5,206 bases of DNA, from contig JAFAPL010000178.1 of NCBI GenBank assembly GCA_019247135.1, positions 1 to 5,206 on the forward strand, in the 5' to 3' direction. Of this stretch, positions 1-5,206 are shown in pieces; position 1 is the first letter of the stretch, and each line of letters starts with the position of its first letter. A model generated the notes under the pieces. The model was not told the DNA's origin. It saw nothing but the letters and a program-made list of their open reading frames with translations, and did no database searches. Origin of the DNA: Chloroflexota bacterium. GTDB taxonomy: Bacteria > Chloroflexota > UBA6077 > CF-72. Position numbers and translations under genes: made by a program.

Positions 1-2067
1 CGGCACGGCCCCCGCGACGTCGCCCTGTCCCCACAAGAAGTCTCCGAACGTGACGAGCGCCTGGCCCAGCGCGTATTGGGACTGCACCGTCTCCGCGAGC
101 TCGATGCTTTCGTGCAGCACCTCCGCGGCATGCAAATCCAGTGGACCGGTGACCCACAGCAGCGCTCGTCCAAGGTACGACAGCACCTGGCTGAGCAGCG
201 GTGGCTCGTCAGCTTGCCGCGCCGCGGCGGCCGCGTCCTCCAGATAAGCGACAGCCGACGAGTGCTCGTGCAGCAAGAACGCGCTCATGCCCAGGTTGAG
301 CAGCGCCCGCGCGGTTTCGCCTGCCTCACCCTCGGCGCGAGCAATCGCCAGCGCTTCCTCCGCAAACGGCCCGGCGCGTTCCGGCTGACCGCCGCGCCAG
401 CACAAACTCGACCGGGCGTTCAGCGCCCGGCATCGATCCATCACGGGCACATGGTCCACACCGCGCAGCGCGAGCGCCTGCTCCAGCCACGAGCTTCCTT
501 CCTGGAAGTGGCCGCCTCGCTCCCATAGCAAACGCAGACCGGCCGCGGCACGGAGAGCCGCCGGGTCCGCATGGTCCAGGGCCCATCGCAGCGCAGCTCT
601 CAGGTTGTCGTGCTCGCGCTGAAGGCGTTCGAGCATCAGCATTTCGGCCGATCCGGTCGGCTCGGGGGCACCGATTTCGGGCAGGTTCAGCAGCACCCCA
701 GCGTGCCGGTCGCGGTACACAGTCGATTCACCCGACAACTCCAGCCGTTCGGCGGCATATTGACGGATCGGCTCCAACAAACGGTAGCGCGCGGCGCTCT
801 CGCGCGCGTCCACCTGGAGCACGGACTTATCCACCAGTTGCGCAAGTGTCTCGAGCACATTCGAGCGCTCCAGACAGCCGCCAGAACACACGTCCTCCGC
901 CAGTTCGAGGGTCCAGCCACCGGCAAACACGGACAGCCGACGGAGTAGCGCTTGCTCACACTCGGACAGGAGCGCGTGGCTCCAGTCAATGGTGGCGCGC
1001 ATGGTCCGGTGCTGCGGCAGCCCGGAGCGGCTCAGGCTGCTCACGCTCAACGCTCCGGCCTCCTGCTCCAGCCGCTCGGCCAGCTGCTGCGGGGTCAGCA
1101 AGCGTGAAAGCGCGGCGGCGAGTTCCAGAGCGAGTGGGATGCCATCCACGTTGACGCAGATGCGCGCAATCGCCGCGGCGTTTTCATCTGTCAATACCAG
1201 TGCGTTGTTAGCGGCGCGTGCGCGTTCGACGAACAGGCGTGCGGCGGGAAACTCCATGATCTGATCGGCGGTAACGAACGCCTGGATATCCGGCACCTCG
1301 AGCGGCCGCACTAGCCACGTCGCCTCGCCGGCCACCGCCAACGGCTCGCGGCTGGTCGCCAGAATCTGAAGGTCAGCGCATTCGCCGAGCAGATGTGTGC
1401 TGAGCGCCGCGCATGCCGCGACGAGATGCTCGCAGTTGTCGAGTACGAGCAGCAGTCGTTTGTCACGCAGATAGTCGGTCAGGCGCTGCGTGGTATCCCC
1501 ACCACGAATGTCTCGCAGTCCGAGAACGCGCGCGACGGCGTCCGTCACCAGGGCAGGGTCGGTCAAACCAGCCAGCTCGACGATCCAGGCTCCATCGGGA
1601 TAGCGCGGTGCGTTGTGTCGCACGATTTCCTGTGCCAGGCGTGTCTTGCCGACACCGCCGGCACCGACCAGCGTCAACAGTGGCGCCGTCGCCAGGACCG
1701 GCACGAGATTCTCGAGTTCGTGGTCGCGGCCGACGAAGGTCGTGAGACTGCGTGGCAGATTGTTCATCGGCGGCCGCTGGGGTGTCGGCGTTTGCCGCGG
1801 CTGGCTCGCAGTAGGCCCCGGACGCAAGCGGCGGCGGTTGTCGATCAAGCGCTCGAAAGCCTCGCGGTCGGCGCCACTCAGCCCGAGCGCACGGACAAGC
1901 AGCGCGACCGTGTCACGTCGCGGGACGTGTGCCCCGCCGCGTTCGAGCTCGCTGATGCTACGGGGGCTGACGCCGGCACGTTCGGCCAGCTCCTCTTGCG
2001 TCAGGCCGGCTGCTCGCCGATGATCGCGCAACAGGTCGCTGAAGATCGCCGCTTCGCTCGGCGCCAC
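1..2067 (-). CDS. XRE-HTH / NB-ARC ATPase / TPR regulator, partial (C-terminus beyond left edge)
   Basis: Probable ATP-dependent transcription regulator of the STAND class, acting in the cytoplasm; the inducer is unknown. I translated the minus frame from GTG at 2067 to the left edge and found 689 codons without a stop. Residues 8-65 form an XRE-type helix-turn-helix (LTQEELAERAGVSPRSISEL, from L22). A Pro/Gln-rich linker follows near 78-93. The ATPase shows FVGRDHEL, Walker A GAGGVGKT (135-142), Walker B LLLVLDNCEHL with D210, TSRE (238-241) and GIPLAL (309-314). LRRLSVFAGGW (375-385) and YRLLEPIRQY (428-437) are typical of the winged-helix part of this family. From EHDNLRAAL (485-493) onward there are Ala/Leu-rich helical pairs resembling TPRs. 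GTG 2067 gives the common family N-terminus (M)APSEAA; TTG 2083-2085 is a weaker alternative, and an in-frame stop lies at 2137-2139. No Shine-Dalgarno is visible. The gene is divergent from the transporter operon, so control of that operon is plausible but inferred. Any C-terminal domain lies outside the window. Confidence 0.9.
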   Translation of the reverse strand, partial: MAPSEAAIFSDLLRDHRRAAGLTQEELAERAGVSPRSISELERGGAHVPRRDTVALLVRALGLSGADREAFERLIDNRRRLRPGPTASQPRQTPTPQRPPMNNLPRSLTTFVGRDHELENLVPVLATAPLLTLVGAGGVGKTRLAQEIVRHNAPRYPDGAWIVELAGLTDPALVTDAVARVLGLRDIRGGDTTQRLTDYLRDKRLLLVLDNCEHLVAACAALSTHLLGECADLQILATSREPLAVAGEATWLVRPLEVPDIQAFVTADQIMEFPAARLFVERARAANNALVLTDENAAAIARICVNVDGIPLALELAAALSRLLTPQQLAERLEQEAGALSVSSLSRSGLPQHRTMRATIDWSHALLSECEQALLRRLSVFAGGWTLELAEDVCSGGCLERSNVLETLAQLVDKSVLQVDARESAARYRLLEPIRQYAAERLELSGESTVYRDRHAGVLLNLPEIGAPEPTGSAEMLMLERLQREHDNLRAALRWALDHADPAALRAAAGLRLLWERGGHFQEGSSWLEQALALRGVDHVPVMDRCRALNARSSLCWRGGQPERAGPFAEEALAIARAEGEAGETARALLNLGMSAFLLHEHSSAVAYLEDAAAAARQADEPPLLSQVLSYLGRALLWVTGPLDLHAAEVLHESIELAETVQSQYALGQALVTFGDFLWGQGDVAGAVP

Positions 2068-2079
2068 GGGCCGCGATTG

Positions 2080-2085
2080 TCGCAA
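2080..2085 (-). promoter_or_regulatory. Candidate operator half-site TTGCGA (inverted copy)
   Basis: TCGCAA on the plus strand reads TTGCGA on the minus strand, extended to TTTTTGCGA. It overlaps the weak GACAAT -10-like element upstream of the regulator, so a protein bound here could repress the regulator gene. The assignment rests only on repetition of the hexamer within 46 bases (2080-2125); no binding motif is known to me for this protein. Confidence 0.3.
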
Positions 2086-2107
2086 AAAGCGCGCGCGGCC
2101 TGCTGAT

Positions 2108-2125
2108 TTGCGAACCGCGTTGCGA
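2108..2125 (+). promoter_or_regulatory. Two direct TTGCGA hexamers, 12-base period
   Basis: TTGCGA occurs at 2108-2113 and again at 2120-2125, starts 12 bases apart. The first copy extends to TTTGCGA, shared with the inverted copy at 2080-2085. Together they form an inverted pair plus one extra direct copy between two divergent genes, a layout often seen for regulator binding sites. Either copy could also serve as a -35-like element (TTGCGA against TTGACA, with the first three bases matching), but no good -10 follows at 16-18 bases. Functional assignment is inference. Confidence 0.3.
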
Positions 2126-2156
2126 GTCTTGCATGGTCACCGGCAGGCCCGTAGAC

Positions 2157-2160
2157 GAGG
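2157..2160 (+). promoter_or_regulatory. Shine-Dalgarno (GAGG) that decides the start of the binding-protein gene
   Basis: GAGG at 2157-2160, within GACGAGGA, ends eight bases before GTG at 2169. That is good spacing for ribosome binding. The upstream in-frame ATG at 2133 has no comparable purine-rich sequence before it. This favours GTG 2169 as the real start. Confidence 0.55.
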
Positions 2161-2168
2161 ATGCGCGC

Positions 2169-3818
2169 GTGAAAAGCATAGTCACGCGGGCGCCTCTGTT
2201 CCCTCTTGCGCTCGTTTTCCTATTCGCGACAGCGTGCGGCGCCGGCACCTCGGCGCCACCTCAAGCGAGTACCGGTGCCATCCAGGCACATAGCGGTGGC
2301 ATCCTGCGGATCGGACAGGACGCCGCGGACCTCAGCTCGCTGGATCCGCACTTCGCCTCCGGCACCCAGGACCGAGCCCTGGTCGACATGGTCTACAACG
2401 GCTTGATTCGCTTCGCGCCGGGCGACTCGACCACGTTCGAGCCCGATCTGGCCGTCTCGTTGCCGACTCCGACGGTCAACGCCGATGGCACCGAGACGTG
2501 GACGTTCGCCTTGCGTCACGGTGTGATGTGTCAGCCGTCCGACGGCGTCGCGGCCTATGAGCTCACCTCCGACGACGTCGTGTACTCGCTCCAGAAGGCG
2601 GCGACCAAGGACACGTCGGCGTACTCCAGCGACTACGATGGCATGAAGTTCAGCAGCAACGGCCAGTACAGCGTGGCCGTGACGTTGACCAAACCACTCT
2701 CGCCCGCGCTGTTTTATCCGCGGTTCGCGAATTACTCTGGCGGATACATCCTGTGCAAGCGAGCGGCGCAACAACTCGGTCTGGATGGACTCAAAACGCA
2801 TCCAGTCGGCACCGGTCCGTTCACGTTCGCGCAGTACAGTCCGAAAGAGAAGGTGGACCTGATTGCCAATCCGGCGTACTTTCGCGGCAGACCGCAGCTC
2901 GACGGCATCGAATATCGATACATGCCGGACCTGAGCAGCCGCGAGCTGGCGCTGCGCAGCGGGCAACTGGACGTCATTTTCGGCAAGGCCGACCAGAAGT
3001 GGGTCGAGCAGATGTCGCAGGCCTCGAACACCAGAGTGGACGTCTTTGGCGTCGGGGAAGTCTCGACGATCTTCTTCAATACCGCCAAGCCACCATTCGA
3101 CAACTTGACGGTGCGTCAAGCGGTTGCGAGCGCACTCAATCGCGACGAATTCGCCGCGCTCTATGGAGACACGGTCGCACAGAAAGTCTTCTCGCCCGTG
3201 CCGCAGCCGTTCATGGCTGGCGGACTCAACGAGCAGGACGCGACGGCCCAGCACGTGAATTATCCGTACGACCCGAACCGAGCGCGTGATCTCCTGAACC
3301 AGGCCGGCCTGGGCAGTGGCTTCGAGTTCAGCGTGGTGTCGTCGGAAATGTCGGCCTATCGCGTCATCTATGAGTCGCTCCAGGCGCAGCTCGCGCGCGT
3401 TGGCATCAAGATGAACATCAACGTCGTCGATCACGCGACGATGCACGACCAGATTCGGAAAGACGTCAATCCGCTCGTGGTGTACGTTGCATTCCGTCCA
3501 ACAGCCGACGCGTATCTGACGCAGTTCTTTCACTCCGATGCGATCGTCGTAACGGGCAAGAATCCGAACACGAATTTCGCCCATTACGCCAGCGTCGACG
3601 AGCAGATCGACATGGCCCGCAACGAGCCAGACCTGGCCCGCCAGGAAGCCCTCTGGAAACAGGCACAGACAAAGGCGCTCCAGGACGTGGTGGCGTACCC
3701 GATCCAGTACACCAACCAGGTCTATGCGCGCTCGACGAATGTCGATTACAGCCACCAGTTGAAGTCCGTCATCCAGCTGTATCCGGGCATCGACGAAAAG
3801 ACGCGCCTGGCTCAGTAG
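2169..3818 (+). CDS. ABC transporter substrate-binding lipoprotein, family 5 (OppA/DppA-type)
   Basis: Extracytoplasmic binding protein that captures a solute, usually a peptide, and delivers it to the permeases encoded next. The 549-residue product is a normal size for the family. From GTG 2169 it starts (M)KSIVTRAP, followed by a hydrophobic stretch and a lipobox-like ATAC with C23 as the probable lipidated cysteine; this short signal peptide and the GAGG upstream favour this start over ATG 2133, which adds 12 polar residues. Family signatures include GGILRIGQDAADLSSLDPHF near the mature N-terminus, TSDDVVYSL, NPAYFRGRPQLDGIEYRY (from N234), a repeated-lobe segment FFNTAKPPFDN (302-312) and LTVRQAVASALNRDEF (from L313), and YPYDPNRARDLLNQAGL. 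Besides C23 the mature protein has C121 and C196. The ligand cannot be read from sequence: peptides, nickel chelates and sugars all occur in this family. It is first in the operon, 25 bases before the permease gene. Confidence 0.93.
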   Translation: MKSIVTRAPLFPLALVFLFATACGAGTSAPPQASTGAIQAHSGGILRIGQDAADLSSLDPHFASGTQDRALVDMVYNGLIRFAPGDSTTFEPDLAVSLPTPTVNADGTETWTFALRHGVMCQPSDGVAAYELTSDDVVYSLQKAATKDTSAYSSDYDGMKFSSNGQYSVAVTLTKPLSPALFYPRFANYSGGYILCKRAAQQLGLDGLKTHPVGTGPFTFAQYSPKEKVDLIANPAYFRGRPQLDGIEYRYMPDLSSRELALRSGQLDVIFGKADQKWVEQMSQASNTRVDVFGVGEVSTIFFNTAKPPFDNLTVRQAVASALNRDEFAALYGDTVAQKVFSPVPQPFMAGGLNEQDATAQHVNYPYDPNRARDLLNQAGLGSGFEFSVVSSEMSAYRVIYESLQAQLARVGIKMNINVVDHATMHDQIRKDVNPLVVYVAFRPTADAYLTQFFHSDAIVVTGKNPNTNFAHYASVDEQIDMARNEPDLARQEALWKQAQTKALQDVVAYPIQYTNQVYARSTNVDYSHQLKSVIQLYPGIDEKTRLAQ

Positions 3819-3843
3819 CAAACGACGGCGACCGATTACTTGC

Positions 3844-4773
3844 ATGTTGCGCTATGCGCTCCAGCGCGTCCTGATGGCCGTCCCGGTGTGTCTGAGCGTG
3901 CTGACGGTCGTATTCGTTGTCGTCCGTGTGCTGCCTGGCGATCCAGCCCAGGCGGCACTCGGCGACAACGCCTCGCAGGCAGCCGTTCAGACCGTGCGCA
4001 CTCGCCTCGGACTCGACGCGCCGTTGCCCATCCAGTACGTGAACTTTTTGAAAGACCTTCTGCGTGGCGACTTCGGCACGTCGATGATCAACGGTGCTCC
4101 AGTCCGCGACCAGATCGCCTACAACCTGCCCTACACACTCCAGCTCATGCTGGCAGCACTCAGCATTGGCACGGTTTTCGGAATTCTCGCCGGTACGCTG
4201 TCGGCGCGGGCACGCGATCGGTTCGCCGACTACGTGGTCCGCATCCTCTCTGTTGCTGGCCTGTGCGTACCCGCGTTTTATCTTGGCATTCTCCTGATCC
4301 TGGTCGCCGGCGGTGAGCTGCCCACCGTCGGCGGCGGCAACTCGAACAATCTGCGCGACGTCTTCGCGCATCTGATCCTGCCTGCCACCACGCTCGGCCT
4401 GCTGATGACGGCCGCCGTCTCGCGCTTGACGCGCAGCGCGGTGCTCAACGTGCTCAATCTGGAGTTCGTTCGCACGGCGCGTGCGAAAGGCCTCCAGGAA
4501 CGCAACGTCCTGTTCATGCATGCGGTCCGACCGGCATTGCTCCCGATCGTGTCTTTGTCCGGAGTCTGGGCCGTGTCGCTCGTTGGCGACTCCGTGACGA
4601 CGGAGATCGTCTTCTCACGGCCGGGGCTGGGCAAGCTGATAGTCGGCGCCATGCTCCAGCGTGACTACACCCTGGTGCAGTCTGTCATGGTGGTGTATTC
4701 GGTCCTCGTAGTCGCGATCAACGTGTGCATCGACCTGGCGTACGGTGTGATCGACCCTCGCGCGAGAGGCTGA
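3844..4773 (+). CDS. ABC transporter permease, DppB/OppB-type
   Basis: Inner-membrane channel subunit that pairs with the DppC-type permease encoded downstream. The 309-residue protein is slightly shorter than E. coli DppB (339). It opens with the usual MLRYALQRVLMAVPV, and the first membrane helix (about 9-30) is followed by RVLPGDPA, a common DppB-type signature. GLDAPLPIQYVNFLKDLLRGDFGTS is the typical periplasmic segment after helix 1. Further hydrophobic segments lie near 97-120, 131-155, 176-198, 232-255 and 277-300. The EAA loop that docks on the ATPase is clear: EFVRTARAKGL (207-217), then VLFMHAVRPALLPI (222-235). It ends with YGVIDPRAR, as expected. ATG 3844 gives the conserved N-terminus although no strong Shine-Dalgarno precedes it. 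It lies 25 bases after the binding-protein gene with no terminator seen, so it is probably co-transcribed. Its TGA stop overlaps the next gene's ATG by one base. Confidence 0.94.
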   Translation: MLRYALQRVLMAVPVCLSVLTVVFVVVRVLPGDPAQAALGDNASQAAVQTVRTRLGLDAPLPIQYVNFLKDLLRGDFGTSMINGAPVRDQIAYNLPYTLQLMLAALSIGTVFGILAGTLSARARDRFADYVVRILSVAGLCVPAFYLGILLILVAGGELPTVGGGNSNNLRDVFAHLILPATTLGLLMTAAVSRLTRSAVLNVLNLEFVRTARAKGLQERNVLFMHAVRPALLPIVSLSGVWAVSLVGDSVTTEIVFSRPGLGKLIVGAMLQRDYTLVQSVMVVYSVLVVAINVCIDLAYGVIDPRARG

Positions 4774-5206
4774 TGCGTCAGACTTTGACACTGGTAGGCG
4801 GCGTGCTCGCACTACGTCAGAGCTTGACACTCGTAGGCGGCGTGCTCGCACTGGGCGTGCTCGTGGCCACCCTGTTTGCGCCCTGGATTGCGCAGCACGA
4901 TCCATTCGAGCAGAACGCGATCGCCCGTCTCACACCGCCCGATGTGACGCACATGCTCGGTCGCGACGGGTTTGGTCGTGACGTCCTGGCGCGGCTGCTG
5001 TACGCCGGCCGCGTCTCACTCTCGGTTGGACTTGGAGCCGTTCTGCTCGGCGGAGCCATCGGCACGCTCCTGGGAGTGCTCGCCGGCTATGGCGGCCGCC
5101 GCCTGGAGAACGCGCTGATGCGGACCATGGACGTACTGATGGCGTTTCCGAGTCTTCTGCTCGGCCTGGTCGTGCTGGCGGTGGTCGGAGCCGGAGTGGT
5201 GAAAAT
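4773..5206 (+). CDS. ABC transporter permease, DppC/OppC-type, partial (C-terminus beyond right edge)
   Basis: Second membrane subunit of the importer, expected to pair with the DppB-type protein. The visible 144 codons are about half of the usual length (E. coli DppC is 300), so the EAA loop is not in the window. Membrane helix 1 covers about 18-37 and ends in LFAPWIAQHDPF, the standard DppC layout. MLGRDGFGRDVLARLLYAGR (from M61) matches the conserved LGTDxxGRDVxSRLxYG motif, with R64 where Thr is usual. SLSVGLGAVLLGGAIGTLLG is helix 2, then AGYGGRRLENALMRTMDVLM and the AFPSLLL motif lead into helix 3. The ATG at 4773 shares its A with the preceding TGA, which suggests translational coupling; GAGAGG at 4764-4769 is only three bases upstream, a short spacing. 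Oddity: residues 2-14 and 15-27 are near-identical copies from a 39-bp tandem duplication. Downstream DppD/DppF-type ATPases are expected but not visible. Confidence 0.93.
   Translation, partial: MRQTLTLVGGVLALRQSLTLVGGVLALGVLVATLFAPWIAQHDPFEQNAIARLTPPDVTHMLGRDGFGRDVLARLLYAGRVSLSVGLGAVLLGGAIGTLLGVLAGYGGRRLENALMRTMDVLMAFPSLLLGLVVLAVVGAGVVK
4776..4853 (+). repeat. Imperfect 39-bp tandem direct repeat within the dppC-like 5' end
   Basis: Unit 1 is 4776-4814 and unit 2 is 4815-4853, directly abutting. They match at 35 of 39 positions. The unit length is a multiple of three, so the reading frame is kept and the protein gains 13 residues: RQTLTLVGGVLAL followed by RQSLTLVGGVLAL. Of the four differences, two fall in one codon (ACT to AGC, Thr to Ser) and the other two are silent leucine changes (CTG/CTC and CTA/CTG). 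The pattern suggests a slippage or unequal-recombination duplication that has since diverged while keeping the coding sense. Confidence 0.95.

Larger units (their letters stand above)
2068..2168. promoter_or_regulatory. Divergent intergenic control region between regulator and transporter operon
   Basis: This is the only sizeable non-coding stretch in the window, and it must hold the promoters for both the minus-strand regulator and the plus-strand importer if each is transcribed from here. It contains three TTGCGA hexamers (annotated separately) and a GC-alternating tract near 2089-2098. I found no convincing paired -35/-10 on the plus strand. On the minus strand GACAAT (2081 down to 2076) matches TATAAT at four of six positions and lies eight bases before the regulator's GTG, but it has no matching -35. 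The boundaries are simply the two start codons and move if either start is wrong. Confidence 0.5.

Noticed and set aside
76..948. Plus-strand frames at 76-528 and 571-948 in the left part of the window
   Set aside because: They lie opposite the TPR-like and winged-helix part of the regulator, are Arg/Gln/His-rich and show no domain. The minus frame is continuous across them.
2089..2098. GC-alternating tract (GCGCGCGCGG) as a special DNA structure or repeat element
   Set aside because: It is short and such runs are expected by chance in DNA of this composition.
1393..2106. A 237-codon plus-strand frame opposite the regulator's HTH and ATPase region
   Set aside because: The minus strand here encodes clear XRE-HTH, Walker A and Walker B motifs in one continuous frame. 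The plus-strand product has no recognisable motif and is a shadow.
3819..3843. Possible terminator or separate promoter between the binding-protein and permease genes
   Set aside because: The gap is only 25 bases with no stem-loop plus T-run and no promoter-like pair, so read-through within one operon is the simpler reading.
2220..3845. A 541-codon open frame on the minus strand opposite nearly the whole binding-protein gene
   Set aside because: It mirrors a well-supported family 5 binding protein, is rich in Arg, Val and Leu as expected from the antisense of a GC-rich gene, and shows no recognisable domain. Stop codons are rare in such frames at this GC content.
3769..4521. A 250-codon minus-strand frame opposite the DppB-type permease
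   Set aside because: The plus strand encodes a full permease with a canonical EAA loop. The antisense product is polar and low-complexity (Gln, Arg, Asp, Ala), typical of the reverse of a membrane protein gene.

Overview
The window is GC-rich (roughly 60-65% by eye) and densely coding, with no RNA genes, CRISPR arrays, insertion sequences or attachment sites that I could find. It holds a divergent gene pair around a short shared control region. On the minus strand is a large regulator cut off by the left edge. On the plus strand is the start of a peptide-type ABC importer operon that runs off the right edge. The regulator's N-terminus and its XRE-HTH/NB-ARC/TPR architecture, the GC content and the lipoprotein-type binding protein suggest a Chloroflexota-like bacterium (Thermomicrobia-type) or a related high-GC terrestrial lineage such as Actinomycetota. 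This is an inference from family resemblance, not a taxonomic identification.

Positions 1-2067 (minus strand) encode at least 689 residues of a STAND-type signal-transduction ATPase. In order it has an XRE-type helix-turn-helix, a proline-rich linker, an NB-ARC/AAA-like ATPase with clear Walker A, Walker B, TSRE and GIPLAL motifs, a winged-helix-like segment, and the start of a TPR-like superhelix. The frame has no stop before the left edge, so the C-terminus is missing. Positions 2068-2168 are the intergenic region. It carries three copies of the hexamer TTGCGA, one inverted and two direct, which are candidate operator half-sites.

Positions 2169-3818 (plus strand) encode a family 5 (OppA/DppA-type) solute-binding lipoprotein. 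Next come a DppB-type permease (3844-4773) and a DppC-type permease (4773 to the right edge, about half of the usual length), whose start overlaps the preceding stop by one base. The three probably form one transcript: the lipoprotein captures a peptide, nickel-chelate or other solute outside the membrane, and the two permeases form the membrane channel. ATPase subunits (DppD/DppF-type) would be expected to the right.

The most unusual local feature is an imperfect tandem duplication of 39 bp (35/39 identical) at the 5' end of the dppC-like gene. It duplicates 13 residues in frame right after the start codon. The second point of interest is the hexamer cluster between the divergent genes, which suggests, but does not prove, that the STAND regulator controls the transporter and possibly itself. 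I see no clear evidence for a previously undescribed system.
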